This document shows, piece by piece, positions 9,054 to 19,900 of a stretch of 64,000 bases of DNA. The DNA is taken from contig NZ_FXUG01000002.1 of NCBI RefSeq assembly GCF_900182915.1, forward strand, positions 372,001 through 436,000, written 5' to 3'. The position numbers and the translations under genes were made by a program. How positions within the stretch are numbered: the stretch's first letter is position 1; each line of letters begins with the position of its first letter. Origin of the DNA: Neorhodopirellula lusitana (lineage in GTDB: Bacteria > Planctomycetota > Planctomycetia > Pirellulales > Pirellulaceae). The notes beneath the pieces were generated by a model. That model was given only the letters and a program-made list of their open reading frames with translations. It had not been told where the DNA came from and made no database searches.

Positions 9054-10862
9054 ATGACCGCTACCGCTGCGACCAAACTGCCCCTGCGAAACGAAGTCCC
9101 CGAGGGAGATTGCTGGGATCTATCGAGTCTCTATGAATCCGAAGCGGATTGGCAAACTGATTTTGACAAGATCGCTGGCCAGGTGGATCGTTTCGAAACC
9201 TTCCAAGGTCGCTTGGGCGAGTCGGTCGACACGCTAGTGGAATTCCTGACATTCGATCTGGAGTTCGATCGGGTTGCCGAGCGTTTGGGCACGTACGCGT
9301 TTTTGCGAACGGCCGAAGACCAGGGTGACAGCGACCATCAGGCTCGCAAGTTGCGATTCCAAAATCTGGCCGTCAAATGCGGACAAGCGGCTAGCTTCGT
9401 TCGTCCAGAGCTATTGGCGATCGAAACCGAAACCATGGACGCCTATCTCGCCGATCCCAAGTTGGCGGAATTCAAGCTTCAGTTGGATCGGATTGTCCGC
9501 TATCGCCCCCACACGCTGACTGATCGTGAAGAACGATTGCTGGCGATGCAGGGCGAGATGGCTGGCGCGGCGGGGAACGCGTTTCGGCAGCTCAATGATG
9601 CCGATCTAAAGTTTGGTGAGCTAACCGATCACGCTGGTCGCACGATCGAACTGGGCCACGCGACGCTGAGCCAATTCTTGCAAAGCCCTAAACGGGAAGT
9701 TCGCAAAGCGGCGTTTGACCAGTATTACGCCGTCTTTGACGATCACCGAAATACGCTGGCGGCAACCTTGTCGGGAAGTATCCAGCGGGATGTCTATTAC
9801 GCCAAAGCTCGTAACTATGAAAGCAGCTTGGAATCGTCACTGTTCCATGACAACGTCCCGACTTCGGTCTACGACAACCTGATCTCGGCGGTACGGGAAT
9901 CCCTGCCAGCGGTGCATCACTATTTCGATGTTCGTCGTCGCAAGATGGGCCTTTCGGATATCCATCACTACGACACCTACGTGCCCATCCTTTCGGACGT
10001 CAAGAAACACCACACGTGGGATCAAGCCGTCGAGGTGATCTTGGAATCGCTCGCGCCCCTGGGCAGCGAGTATGTCGGTGCTCTGGAAACGGGTCTTCGT
10101 GGCCGCTGGTCCGATCGTTACCCGAATCGCGGTAAGCAGAGTGGCGCGTTCAGTTGCGGTTCGTTCGATGGCGATCCGTTCATCCTGATGAACTTCAAAG
10201 AAGAGGTGCTCAACGACGTCTTCACGTTGACGCACGAGGCTGGCCACTCGATGCACAGCTGGTATTCGGCGTCGCACCAGCCTTTCCAGTACTACAACTA
10301 CACGATCTTTGTCGCCGAAGTGGCCAGTACGTTCAACGAACAATTACTGACCCAGCATTTGCTGGAACGAGCCCAAGACGACACCGAACGCGCCTATTTG
10401 ATCAACAACGAGCTCGATAGCCTGCGTGCCACGGTGGTTCGGCAAACGATGTTCGCGGAATTCGAAAAGAAGACCCACGAAATGGCCGAGGCGGGAGAAC
10501 CGCTGACGGTGGCGTCGATGCGAGCGGTCTATCGTGAGTTGCTTGATGCGTACTTTGGCCCCGATTTCGCTGTCGATGAGGCGTTGGAGCTGGAATGTTT
10601 CCGGATCCCGCACTTCTATCGTGCGTTTTACGTCTACAAGTACGCCACGGGCCTGAGTGCCGCGGTTGCCTTGAGCCGCCGAGTGTTGAGTGGTGGTCAA
10701 GCCGAGCTGGACGACTACCTGAACTTCCTGAAAGGCGGTTGCAGCCAAGATCCGCTGGATTTGCTACGCGGCGCGGGTGTCGATATGACCCAGCCGGAAG
10801 CGGTCAAAACCACTCTGGACCATTTTGCGGACCTGACTAAACAGCTAGATGAGCTGTTATAG
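9054..10862 (+). CDS. pepF: Oligoendopeptidase F-type M3 metallopeptidase
   Basis: A 602-residue cytoplasmic zinc peptidase expected to cleave short peptides. The zinc-binding H394-E-A-G-H398 motif sits in LTHEAGHSMHSW, followed by the M3B-typical EVASTFNE segment that supplies the third zinc ligand. The N-terminal oligopeptidase-F domain precedes it, and the length matches the family. ATG 9054 is chosen over an upstream GTG/TTG extension, since the family starts close to this point. It is followed by the rpsD leader. Confidence 0.93.
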   Translation: MTATAATKLPLRNEVPEGDCWDLSSLYESEADWQTDFDKIAGQVDRFETFQGRLGESVDTLVEFLTFDLEFDRVAERLGTYAFLRTAEDQGDSDHQARKLRFQNLAVKCGQAASFVRPELLAIETETMDAYLADPKLAEFKLQLDRIVRYRPHTLTDREERLLAMQGEMAGAAGNAFRQLNDADLKFGELTDHAGRTIELGHATLSQFLQSPKREVRKAAFDQYYAVFDDHRNTLAATLSGSIQRDVYYAKARNYESSLESSLFHDNVPTSVYDNLISAVRESLPAVHHYFDVRRRKMGLSDIHHYDTYVPILSDVKKHHTWDQAVEVILESLAPLGSEYVGALETGLRGRWSDRYPNRGKQSGAFSCGSFDGDPFILMNFKEEVLNDVFTLTHEAGHSMHSWYSASHQPFQYYNYTIFVAEVASTFNEQLLTQHLLERAQDDTERAYLINNELDSLRATVVRQTMFAEFEKKTHEMAEAGEPLTVASMRAVYRELLDAYFGPDFAVDEALELECFRIPHFYRAFYVYKYATGLSAAVALSRRVLSGGQAELDDYLNFLKGGCSQDPLDLLRGAGVDMTQPEAVKTTLDHFADLTKQLDELL

Positions 10863-10936
10863 GGCGTTTCCCCTTGCGGATTTTGCCCAGAGTGTCCACA
10901 ATCCCCGCTCGAATTTTCTGACTTTAGGTAGAAACA

Positions 10937-10962
10937 CACCCGGATCAATGTCGATCCCGGTG
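10937..10962 (+). promoter_or_regulatory. Hairpin in the rpsD leader
   Basis: CACC-C-GGATC pairs with GATCC-C-GGTG around a 6-base loop, leaving one C-C mismatch, 40 bases before the rpsD start. r-protein genes are often autoregulated through leader structures, but this hairpin has no recognisable S4-binding features. Confidence 0.3.
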
Positions 10963-11001
10963 TCGGATTCCACCGCCCACCGTCACTTTTGAAAGAACTC
11001 C

Positions 11002-11610
11002 ATGGGACGTTACACAGGCCCAAAAGCCCGTATCAACCGGCGTTTAGGAACTTTACTTTACGAAACATCGGGTGCCGCTCGCGCTCTCGATCGCCGCAAC
11101 ACCCCACCGGGGATGCACACCCGCGGTCGACGTCCAAGTAACTACGGCTTGGCGTTGATGGAAAAGCAAAAAATCAAGCACTATTACGGTTTGGGCGAAC
11201 GTCAGCTTCGTCGTTACTTTGAAATGGTGGGCCGTAAGTCCGGTAACACCGGCGAATTGCTGCTTTTGATGTGTGAGCGTCGTCTGGACAACGTGGTACG
11301 CCGCGTTGGTTTCACCAAGACTCGCCCACAAGCTCGTCAAGGCATCGTTCACGGTCACTTCTGCGTCAACGGTATCAAGGTCACCAAGCCTGGTTACATG
11401 CTGCGAACCGGCGATATCGTCGAAGTTCGTGGTCGTGAGAACCTGAAGAACCTTTACCGCGGCGTGATCGCCAACTCCCCACCAGACGGGTTGGATTGGG
11501 TTTCGTTTGACAGCGAAGGCTTGCGAGCAACGGTCTTGAGCCTGCCCAGCGCTGTCGACATCAGTCTTCCAGTTGACGCTAATAGCGTTGTGGAATTCTT
11601 GTCCCGATAA
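11002..11610 (+). CDS. rpsD: 30S ribosomal protein S4
   Basis: A 202-residue S4, a primary 16S rRNA-binding protein that nucleates 30S assembly. The sequence from MGRYTGPKARINRRLG and the S4 RNA-binding region from ERRLDNVVRRVGF through GHFCVNGIKV are unmistakable. The N-terminus lacks the zinc-type cysteines found in some S4 proteins. The gene stands alone between pepF and lpdA rather than in an alpha operon with rpsM, rpsK and rpoA, and it has its own downstream terminator. Confidence 0.97.
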   Translation: MGRYTGPKARINRRLGTLLYETSGAARALDRRNTPPGMHTRGRRPSNYGLALMEKQKIKHYYGLGERQLRRYFEMVGRKSGNTGELLLLMCERRLDNVVRRVGFTKTRPQARQGIVHGHFCVNGIKVTKPGYMLRTGDIVEVRGRENLKNLYRGVIANSPPDGLDWVSFDSEGLRATVLSLPSAVDISLPVDANSVVEFLSR

Positions 11611-11632
11611 TCGCTTTCGAAGCATTCTCATT

Positions 11633-11669
11633 CGGCTCGGTTCATTTAGAATCGGGCCGTCTTCGTTTG
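11633..11669 (+). terminator. Rho-independent terminator of rpsD
   Basis: An 11-bp stem including G-U pairs (CGGCTCGGTTC / GAATCGGGCCG) with a 5-base ATTTA loop is followed by the T-rich TCTTCGTTTG. It lies 23 bases after the rpsD stop. Confidence 0.7.
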
Positions 11670-11736
11670 TGGACTCAACTTTTGGCAAGTTGCCGCCACT
11701 TTTGAAATCGCCTCAACTTCTAATTACGAATTATCC

Positions 11737-13167
11737 ATGCACGCTTCAGTCGTTGTTCTCGGTGGTGGTCCTGGTGGCTATGCCGCCGCATTCTTGGCCG
11801 CCGACGAAGGTTTGGACGTTGTGATCGTCGAAGCCGAGCCTCGTCTGGGCGGAACCTGTCTCATTCGTGGCTGCATCCCCAGCAAGGCTCTGTTGCACGT
11901 CGCCAAAGTCATTGGCGAAGTGGATGAATTGAAAGCGGAGTGGGGCGTCGAATACTCCGGTCCGCCTTCGATCGATGTCGATAAGGTCCGTGCTCGCAAA
12001 GAAAAAGTCATTTCCAACCTGACCGGCGGGTTGGGTAACCTCGCCAAACGGCGTGGCGTGAAGGTTATCCAAGCACGTGGGACCTTCGCCAGTTCCAACG
12101 AAATTAAGCTGGAAGGCGATCACGAGTCGATTCCCGAAGGCGGCTCGATCACGTTTGATCACTGCATTTTGGCGACCGGTAGTGTTCCCGCCATGCCGCC
12201 CTCGTTCGACATCGGTAGTGACCGTGTGATGGACAGCACCGGCGCTTTGGATTTGAAAGACATTCCTGAAACGCTATTGGTGATTGGTGGCGGATACATC
12301 GGCTTGGAAATGGGGTCGGTCTACGCGGCATTGGGCTCCAAGGTTAGCGTCGTCGAACTTGCCGAGGGACTGCTTCCCGGAGCGGACCGCGACCTCGTCA
12401 AACCACTGGCTAGGAAGATCGATGCCTTGTGCGAAGGTCGCGTCTTCTTGAACACCAAGGTTGGCTCGATCGGCGCGATCGACGAGAAGATTGAAGTCAC
12501 CTTCGAAGGCCCAGGCAAATTTGGACACGAACAGTTTGACCGCGTGTTGGTCAGTGTGGGCCGTCGTCCGGTGACACGTGGGCTTGGATTGGAAAATACC
12601 CAGGTCGTTGTCAATGAACGCGGGTTTGTGGTTTGCGACGCACAACAACGCACCGCAGACCCCAAAATTTTCGCAATCGGCGATGTTGCCGGCGACCCGA
12701 TGCTGGCTCACAAGGCAACCCACGAAGGTCGCGTTGCTGCGGAAGTCATCGCGGGCAAGTCGGCCGAGTTCGACAAGATCGCGATCCCAGCGGTTGTGTT
12801 CACGGATCCCGAGATCGCTTGGGCTGGACTTACCGAAGAAGAAGCGAAACGGGATGGCCGTGAAGTCACCGTCAGTATCTATCCGTGGGCGGCCAGCGGT
12901 CGTGCACAAGCACTCGACATCACCAACGGCTTGACCAAGTGGTTGGTGGATCCAAAGACCAATCGCGTGCTGGGTTGCGGGATCGTGGGAAGTGGCGCTG
13001 GCGAGTTGATCGCCGAAGCGGCATTGGCGATCGAAATGGGTTGCGAAGTTGCTGACATCACTGAAACCGTTCACGCGCACCCCACACTCAGCGAAACGCT
13101 GATGAACGCGGGTGAGGTCTACTTTGGCACGGCAACTGAAATCTATAAGCCAAAGAAGAAAAGCTAA
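11737..13167 (+). CDS. lpdA: Dihydrolipoyl dehydrogenase (E3)
   Basis: A 476-residue flavoprotein that reoxidises the lipoyl group of 2-oxoacid dehydrogenase or glycine cleavage complexes using NAD+. An N-terminal FAD Rossmann motif ([13 protein letters not shown]) is followed by the redox disulfide Cys41-x4-Cys46 in [13 protein letters not shown], an NAD-binding GGGYIGLE motif, the ATHEGR region and the C-terminal HAHPTLSE catalytic His-Glu motif. The loop reads LIRG instead of the common LNVG. No E1 or E2 genes are nearby, so it probably serves complexes encoded elsewhere. Confidence 0.96.
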   Translation: MHASVVVLGGGPGGYAAAFLAADEGLDVVIVEAEPRLGGTCLIRGCIPSKALLHVAKVIGEVDELKAEWGVEYSGPPSIDVDKVRARKEKVISNLTGGLGNLAKRRGVKVIQARGTFASSNEIKLEGDHESIPEGGSITFDHCILATGSVPAMPPSFDIGSDRVMDSTGALDLKDIPETLLVIGGGYIGLEMGSVYAALGSKVSVVELAEGLLPGADRDLVKPLARKIDALCEGRVFLNTKVGSIGAIDEKIEVTFEGPGKFGHEQFDRVLVSVGRRPVTRGLGLENTQVVVNERGFVVCDAQQRTADPKIFAIGDVAGDPMLAHKATHEGRVAAEVIAGKSAEFDKIAIPAVVFTDPEIAWAGLTEEEAKRDGREVTVSIYPWAASGRAQALDITNGLTKWLVDPKTNRVLGCGIVGSGAGELIAEAALAIEMGCEVADITETVHAHPTLSETLMNAGEVYFGTATEIYKPKKKS

Positions 13168-13481
13168 CGCGATACACCGAACGATCAATCGATGACTACA
13201 AAAAGGTCAGCCTCATTGAGGTTGGCCTTTTTTGCTGCGCCGCCGAGGAACGCAAAAAGCAGGTTGGAATGCTCAAATTGACACCATAAAGGGCTGGAGA
13301 TCCCTAGATCCGGCACAACCGCCAGAGCATACGTGATCCCGTGAAAGTACCACACAAATAGGTGGACAAACGTGGAACCATTGGTAGGGCAAAGTAGCTT
13401 CTTCTAACTAGCTAACCCTTCCAACTGGTTGGTGGATGCATTTAGGCGTTCACCCTTTCACCCCTTCTAGAGGTTCTTTCT
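13168..13481. other. Intergenic region upstream of the YTV-repeat gene
   Basis: Begins with the lpdA terminator. A perfect TTGACA hexamer is at 13278-13283 but no good -10 box follows at standard spacing. The remaining leader of about 190 bases carries AGAGG about 9 bases before the GTG start of the next gene. The long leader suits a strongly expressed or regulated gene, but I could not fix the promoter. Confidence 0.4.
13200..13233 (+). terminator. Rho-independent terminator of lpdA
   Basis: AAAAAGGTCAGCCTCA pairs with TGAGGTTGGCCTTTTT, with two G-U pairs and a very short loop, and ends in a run of T. It lies 33 bases after the lpdA stop. Confidence 0.85.
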
Positions 13482-15266
13482 GTGAAGAAGATGTTCTTGT
13501 CGACCACGCTTGCCCTTGTCGCGGCAACTTGTGGCCAAACTGTCCAAGCTCAATGTTGTGGCGATGCCGCTCCTGCTCCCGCTCCTTGCGGCGGATGCAC
13601 AGACACCCTCGCGGGTGATGCTGTTGCTAATGGTGCTGGTGCCGGTTGTGGTCCAGCGATGACCACTCAAACGGTCATGGTTCCACAGCAAGTTACCGAG
13701 ACCAAAATGGTCACCGTGACTGAAATGAAACAAGAAACGCGTCAGCGTTCTTACACTGTTACCAAGTGCGTTCCACGTACTGAATCACGCACACGAACCG
13801 TTACGAAGTCGGTTCCGCGTCAAGAAACGAAGACGGAAAACTACACCGTCATGGTTCCTTCGCAAAAGACTGAGTCGTACACCGTTCAAGTTCCTGTGAC
13901 GACACAAGTCGCTCAAGAATACACCGTCATGGTTCCCAAGATGTCGACTGTTGAAGAACAGTACAGCGTCCAGGTTCCTGTGACGACTCAGGTTGAAGTG
14001 CCTTACACCGTTAGCGTTCCTTACAAGGAAACTGCAACTCGCACTTATACCGTCAACGTTCCTTACACCGAAATGGTCGCTCAAAACTACACTGTTTGCG
14101 TTCCTCACACGGTCAACGTTGAAAAGTCGTACCGCGTACGTGTTCCTTACACCGAACAAGTTTCTCAGTCGTACAACGTTTCGGTTCCTTACACCGAAAC
14201 CAAGGAAGTTAGCTACACCGTTAGCGTTCCTTACACTGAAACCATGACTGCAACCAAGACTGTTTGCCAACGCGTACCGGTAACGAAGTACCGTACCGTC
14301 AGCAAAGACATGGGCAGCTACCAGTGCGTTACCGAAGAAGTTCCAGCCGCTAGCGGTTGTGGCTCATCGAGCTGTGGCGGATGTGGAAGCTGTGGCGGAT
14401 GCAGCAGCTCATGTGGTTGCGGCGACAGCTGTGGGTCGGCTTGCGGATCTTGTGGTGGTGGTTGTACGACCACGGTCAGCAAGAAGGTTTGGGTTCCTAA
14501 CGTTGTGAGCGAGCAAGTTGCTTACACCACTTACACGACCCAAAGTGTTGAGCAGCCTTACACCTACAACGTGACCAAGAGCCGCTGCGAAACTCGCACA
14601 CGTACTGTCAATGTGACCAAGTACCGTAGCGAAACTCGCACCCGAATGGTTAACGTTCGCAAGTGCCGCACTGAAGTTCGCACCAAGAGCGTTCCAGTGA
14701 CAAAGATGACTCGCGAAACTCGCACTCGTATGGTTCCAGTTCGTCGTTGCCGCCAAGAGCAACGCACTCAAGAGTACCAAGTTTGCAAGACTCGTGCTGA
14801 ACAACGTACTCGTACTGAATCACGCACCAGCTACAAGACTGAAACTCGCACTCGCACCAAGCAAGTGTGCAGCCAAGTTGCTGAAACTCGTACTCGTATG
14901 GTTCCACAAACCACGATGACGACTGAAACTCGTGAGCGTAACGTCACTGTCATGGTGCCAGAGCAAAAGACTCGTTCATTCAACGTAACCGTCATGGAAC
15001 AAGTTACAGAAGAAGTTCCTTACACCGTTACCATCATGGACCGAGTTCCTGAAACGAAGACCGAAGACTACACCGTTTGCGTGCCAGTTCAGGTTCAAAA
15101 AGAAGTTCAAGTCAGCAAGACCATCATGGTCCCACAAACTGTTGAAGTTCCTGTCCAAAGTGGATGTGGATCTTCAGCTGCTGGTGCAGCAGCCGGTTCG
15201 AGCCAAGGTGGTTGCGGATGTGGCGAAGCAGCAGCGAGCGACTGTGGTTGCGGTTGTGGCTGCTAA
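13482..15266 (+). CDS. Cys-rich secreted YTV-repeat protein (candidate cell-envelope protein)
   Basis: A 594-residue repetitive protein. Residues 1-23 form a signal peptide ending in VQA. After a short Cys/Ala/Pro region come some 15-20 imperfect repeats of about 12 residues, of the form YTVxVPYTExxxx, then a Gly/Ser/Cys island near residues 285-325. A second array with ETRTRxVxVxKxR units is strongly basic, and a CGCG-rich C-terminus ends the protein. This matches the YTV family described from Rhodopirellula, where such Cys-rich proteins have been proposed as envelope components. The role is inferred. AGAGG before GTG 13482 supports that start; ATG 13491 is an alternative. Codons are highly uniform, suggesting high expression, and clear terminators lie on both sides. 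Confidence 0.85.
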   Translation: MKKMFLSTTLALVAATCGQTVQAQCCGDAAPAPAPCGGCTDTLAGDAVANGAGAGCGPAMTTQTVMVPQQVTETKMVTVTEMKQETRQRSYTVTKCVPRTESRTRTVTKSVPRQETKTENYTVMVPSQKTESYTVQVPVTTQVAQEYTVMVPKMSTVEEQYSVQVPVTTQVEVPYTVSVPYKETATRTYTVNVPYTEMVAQNYTVCVPHTVNVEKSYRVRVPYTEQVSQSYNVSVPYTETKEVSYTVSVPYTETMTATKTVCQRVPVTKYRTVSKDMGSYQCVTEEVPAASGCGSSSCGGCGSCGGCSSSCGCGDSCGSACGSCGGGCTTTVSKKVWVPNVVSEQVAYTTYTTQSVEQPYTYNVTKSRCETRTRTVNVTKYRSETRTRMVNVRKCRTEVRTKSVPVTKMTRETRTRMVPVRRCRQEQRTQEYQVCKTRAEQRTRTESRTSYKTETRTRTKQVCSQVAETRTRMVPQTTMTTETRERNVTVMVPEQKTRSFNVTVMEQVTEEVPYTVTIMDRVPETKTEDYTVCVPVQVQKEVQVSKTIMVPQTVEVPVQSGCGSSAAGAAAGSSQGGCGCGEAAASDCGCGCGC

Positions 15267-15307
15267 ATAGATCGAAGCTTCACGGCTTCAATCGAAGTTA
15301 ACTATCG

Positions 15308-15338
15308 AACGCCGGCCTCGAATGAGGCCGGCGTTTTT
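15308..15338 (+). terminator. Strong rho-independent terminator of the YTV gene
   Basis: A perfect 12-bp GC-rich stem (AACGCCGGCCTC / GAGGCCGGCGTT), GAAT loop and a T run, 42 bases after the stop. It also lies between convergent genes and could act in both directions. Confidence 0.92.
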
Positions 15339-15406
15339 CGTTTGCGTGACAAGAATCTCCGCGCTGAAAAAGATTGAACCGGTTGTCACGGAAGTTAGCG
15401 AGTCGC

Positions 15407-16948
15407 TTAGACCAGGATCTCTTGAACGACACGACTCTCTTCGACACCAGTGAGCTTCTGTTCGAGGCCCTGGAATGGATACGAGAATCGTTCGGCATCG
15501 ATACCAAGCTGATTCAAGATCGTGGCGTTCAGATCTCGGATATGCACAGGGTCTTTGACGACGTTGTAGCTGAACTCGTCGGTTTCACCATGAACCACAC
15601 CTGGCTTGATGCCCGCACCTGCCATCCAAACGGAAAAACACTTGGGATGGTGGTCGCGTCCGTAGTTCGATTTGGTCAGTGTGCCCTGGCAGTAGATCGT
15701 TCTTCCGAACTCTCCGCCCCAAACGACCAGGGTGTCATCCAGCAGGCCGCGTTGTTTCAAGTCGGTCAACAACCCAGCCGACGGCTGATCCACATCGCGA
15801 CACTGGTTGGGTAGATCTTTGGGAAGCACGCTGTGCTGGTCCCAACCGCGGTGGAAAATTTGGGTGAAGCGGACACCGCGTTCTGCCATCCGGCGTGCCA
15901 TCAAGCAACTGTTCGCGAAGGTGCCCGGCTTCAGTACCTCGGGCCCGTACAGATCGAGGACATGCTGGGGCTCGCCACTCAAATCGGTCAGTTCCGGAAC
16001 GCTGGTTTGCATTCGGAAGGCCATCTCGTATTGGGCAATGCGTGCGTCCGTTTCAGGATCGCGAATTCGCTGGAACGTTTCTTGGTTCAATGCGGCCAAA
16101 GAATCGAGCATCCGGCGTCGCACGGTGGCATCGATGCCTTTGGGGTTGGAAAGATACAGCACCGGGTCGCCACTGCTACGCAACGCGACGCCCTGGTACT
16201 TGCTGGGTAAGAACCCACTTCCCCACAATCGATTGTAAAGAGCCTGGGCTTCTTTGCGGCCACTCCATGAAGCCGTCATGACAACGAAGGCGGGTAGGTC
16301 TTCGTTCTCGGTTCCCAAACCGTAGCTAAGCCAGGAACCCAGCGATGATTTTCCGGGCAGTTGGTTTCCTGTGCAGATGTAGGTAATGGCGGGGTCGTGG
16401 TTGATCGCTTCGGTCCACATGGATTTGACCAACGCGATCTCGTCGACCTTGCTGGCCATGTGTGGAATCAGCTCGCTGGCCATCGTCCCGTTCTGACCAT
16501 AAGGTGAGAACGAATAGATGCTTGGCGCAATCGGGAAACGCGCCTGCCCACTGGTCATCGTGGTGAGTCGCTGACCCTGCCGAATGCTTGCCGGCAGGTC
16601 TTTGTCAAACCAGTCGCCCATTGCGGGTTTGTGATCCCACATATCCATCTGGCTTGGCGCACCGGCCATGAATAGATAGATGGCTCGCTTGGCAGCGGGC
16701 TCATGATGCGGTAAGCCAGGCTGTCCCACTTTGGGCCCAGAGGCAGACACAGGCGATTCGGCTGGTGAATTGGCGGGCGATGAGGTTGTTCCCGCATCGG
16801 CCCCCAATAACTTTGAACGGCTGCTTTCGAGTGAAGCTAGAGCAGCCGCGCCCAGTCCGGCACTCGCCTTGGACAACAACGATCGCCGAGAAAGTTCGGA
16901 TAGCCGAGTTTGAACTTCCGATGCATTTAAAAATGAGGAACGATTCAT
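15407..16948 (-). CDS. DUF1501 family secreted protein
   Basis: A 513-residue protein of the DUF1501 family, abundant in planctomycetes and structurally related to the alkaline phosphatase/sulfatase superfamily. The N-terminus has [20 protein letters not shown], a twin-arginine-like signal, so it is probably exported folded. Family landmarks visible are [37 protein letters not shown] and [10 protein letters not shown]. Its ATG overlaps the stop of the upstream DUF1553 gene by 4 bases, showing translational coupling. The biochemical role is unknown; the partnership suggests breakdown of a complex substrate. Confidence 0.93.
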   Translation of the reverse strand: MNRSSFLNASEVQTRLSELSRRSLLSKASAGLGAAALASLESSRSKLLGADAGTTSSPANSPAESPVSASGPKVGQPGLPHHEPAAKRAIYLFMAGAPSQMDMWDHKPAMGDWFDKDLPASIRQGQRLTTMTSGQARFPIAPSIYSFSPYGQNGTMASELIPHMASKVDEIALVKSMWTEAINHDPAITYICTGNQLPGKSSLGSWLSYGLGTENEDLPAFVVMTASWSGRKEAQALYNRLWGSGFLPSKYQGVALRSSGDPVLYLSNPKGIDATVRRRMLDSLAALNQETFQRIRDPETDARIAQYEMAFRMQTSVPELTDLSGEPQHVLDLYGPEVLKPGTFANSCLMARRMAERGVRFTQIFHRGWDQHSVLPKDLPNQCRDVDQPSAGLLTDLKQRGLLDDTLVVWGGEFGRTIYCQGTLTKSNYGRDHHPKCFSVWMAGAGIKPGVVHGETDEFSYNVVKDPVHIRDLNATILNQLGIDAERFSYPFQGLEQKLTGVEESRVVQEILV

Positions 16949-19900
16949 TTGGAGACAACCTCATCGAGATTTAAAAGCGTGTTTGCAACAATTGTCCAGG
17001 CGGCCAGATTCGAATCCTTGGCATGAACGAGGGCAATGGATTCATCTGGGTTACTTGCGTAGTAGGCTGTTAGGTCAGCTACCAAGTCAGTCAGCGTTGC
17101 CATTTCAGTTGGACTGGCCTTTCGCAACGTCACAGATTCAAACAAATGCTGAAGACGTTGGTGTGTGTCGTCTTTCGCCGCCAGCGTGTTGATCGCTAAT
17201 TGCTTTGACGCTTCCAAAGTCTGGGGTTCATTCAGCAGCAACAGCGCTTGAAGCGGGGTGTTGGTTCGCTCTCGCCGTGCCGTACAGGATTCACGACTGG
17301 GAGCGTCGAAGGTCGACATCACGGCTGGCGCGCTGGTCCGCTTCCAGAACGTGTAAACGCTTCGGCGGTGAATCTTTTCGCCTTCGTCGGCAACAAACGT
17401 CGCTGTGTTACTGCTCGTGTAACCCACCGCGGCCCATAGCCCGGCGGGTTGCGGCGGTTTCACGCTGGGCCCCCCTTGTTGATCAACCAGTAATTCGGAA
17501 ACCGCCAGCATTTGATCTCGCAGCACTTCGGCATCCAAACGAAAGCGTGGACCTCGAGCGAGTAAGCGGTTAGTCGGATCGACTTCCAGCATCTTCGGCG
17601 CGGCGCGATTGTCGCGACAATAGGCGTCGGTCATCACCAGACGTTTCATCAGGGTTTTGACATCCCATCCGCTGTCAAGGAAATCAATGGCCAGTTCGTC
17701 CAGCAATTCAGGGTGGGAAGGTGGTTCGCCTTGGCTGCCGAAGTCTTCACTCGTTTTCACCAAGCCGGTTCCAAAGAGTTGTTGCCAAAAGCGATTCACC
17801 GCTACCCGTGACGTCAGTGGGTTTTCGGGACTGGTAAGCCACCGTGCCAAGCCCAGACGATTGCGTGGGGCGGACGAATCCATTGGCGGAAGAAAACCAG
17901 GAGTTTCCCGAGAGACCTTTTCACCGGGATCGTCGTACTGGCCTCGTTGGAGAATAAAGGCCTCTCTTGGTTGGGAGGTCTCTTTCCAAATCAAAGTCGT
18001 TGGGATCTTACCAATCAACTCTTTTTCATACTTCACTACCCCGTTTCGCATGTCTTGCAAAGCGATCCAGGCGGGGACATCACAATAAGTGGATCGATAG
18101 AACGCTTGCAACGCACTGACTTGGTCAGGCTGTTGCTGGTCCAGCGGAACGTCGGCGAGTGCGTGCAGTTCGTCCAGGACTTGCGAGGGCAGTTCGACGT
18201 GTCGAGACTGGAATGCATAAACCAGTTTTGACTCTCGAGAGTCTGCTCCGTCCTGTTCGTCGCCTTCGGGTTGGTCCTTATCGTGTGCGTGAATCGTTCG
18301 GATGAATAGATGGTTGTCGCCTTCGACGAGATCTAAAGAGTAAGATCGTTTGAGCGGTTCGAATTTGTCCGCCGTTGGTTTGGAGCCGACCTTTTTGCCA
18401 TTGAAGTAGACGACGTGACCTTCATCGCTGTCGACCAACAGATTGACCGATTGGTTGACGACGCTGTTCAGCGTTTGGTGCATCACCGTCACCGACGACG
18501 TCCCGTCAGCATGGCCAAGACGATTGATCAGGACTGGCGTAACATCGTCTCGAAGCTGCCATTGGTAGTCATTGTCTTGATACCGGATTGGCGATTGATG
18601 ATCAAACTTGGATTGAAGTTCGCCTGCGATCTTCTCGCGATACCCGGCGTCAGAACCTTCGATGGGAAACGGTCCAGCCGTATGGACGTCACCCAACTGG
18701 ATTCGTTGCCACGCGGCGTCTTTGGCCGAAGTCTCTAGCAGCCGAAAGCGAACACTTCGCAACAAGTGATGAGTGTGTTTGGTCAGGTAGCTCAACTGAA
18801 TCCGCAGTTCCTCGGTTGGTTGAGCTTGATCATCGTTCTCTGTGTTGGCCGAACGATGAACGGTGTTGGCCGGACCCGGGGGAGCGTCGGCCGCACTGGG
18901 TGGAGGATCCGTGGCCAGCAGCGGTTCGGCAAACCGGAATTCGGCAAACCGGGGTCCGGTCTTCTGTTGTCCGCCGACGCCCCATCCATCGTTGTTGTGA
19001 ATCTCGCCATCAAACGCTTTTTCGATTGCGAAACTAGAGCTGTTTTGCTGGAAACTTGCCGAGCCACTTTGGATCGCAACGTCGGTCCAAGTGTCCGAAC
19101 CCGGAACCCGACGCTGGACCGTGATTTCACTCAGCACGGCGTTTCCATTGACGGCAGTTCCCACTCGGGGATGTTCTTTGTCGGTGACCGCATGCAGTTC
19201 CAGCGCCTGCCACTTTCCAGACGGTATGGGAAGTAGGATTTCAATGACGTCTTTTGCCGACGGCTCGCTGACAACCACATCGTCACCGTTGATCGCGACG
19301 ACGGAACCTTGGCGACTGCTCGCATGGACAGGCGTCATGTCCTGGATGACACGTTGAGGTGGAGTCGCGAGTGATCGTTGCCATTGCCGTTGGGTCGTGT
19401 CGACTTCCTCGATCGGGCCTTGTAGCTGATCGTTCAGTCTCGCGATTTCGGCTCGCACTTCGGTAAGTTCCTCGCTTTGCTGTTCGGAAGGAACCGAGAT
19501 CACTGGCGCGTGATCCTTTTTGTTTCCGTCCAGAGCGCGGGCATCAAGCGAGTTGAAGAACGCTGATAATGCGAAGTAGTCTTTCTGGGCGATCGGATCA
19601 AACTTGTGATCGTGGCAAACTGCGCATCCCGTTGTCAGTGCCAAGAACACCGTGCCGAATGCATCCGTTCGGTCGATCACGTTGCGTGCAAAAACCTCGG
19701 CGTAGATCGAACCGCCTTCGTTGGTCGTGACGTTCAGACGATTGAAGCCACTCGCAATTTGTTGTTCAAGCGTGGCGTCGGGAAGCAGGTCACCCGCCAG
19801 TTGTTCGGTAATGAATTCATCGAACGGTTTGTTGTCGTTGAACGCGTTGATCACCCAGTCGCGGTACGGCCACATTTCGCGGTAGTTGTCAAAATGCATG

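Noticed and set aside
10937..10962. rpsD leader hairpin as a proven S4 autoregulatory element
   Set aside because: No S4-specific pseudoknot or conserved features are visible; retained only as a low-confidence hairpin.
12274..13188. 304-codon minus-strand frame
   Set aside because: Antisense to lpdA, which has complete motifs; the frame also crosses the lpdA end without its own signals.
13785..14270. Antisense and alternative-frame ORFs inside the YTV gene
   Set aside because: Repeats keep several frames open; only the main frame has a signal peptide and meaningful repeat periodicity.
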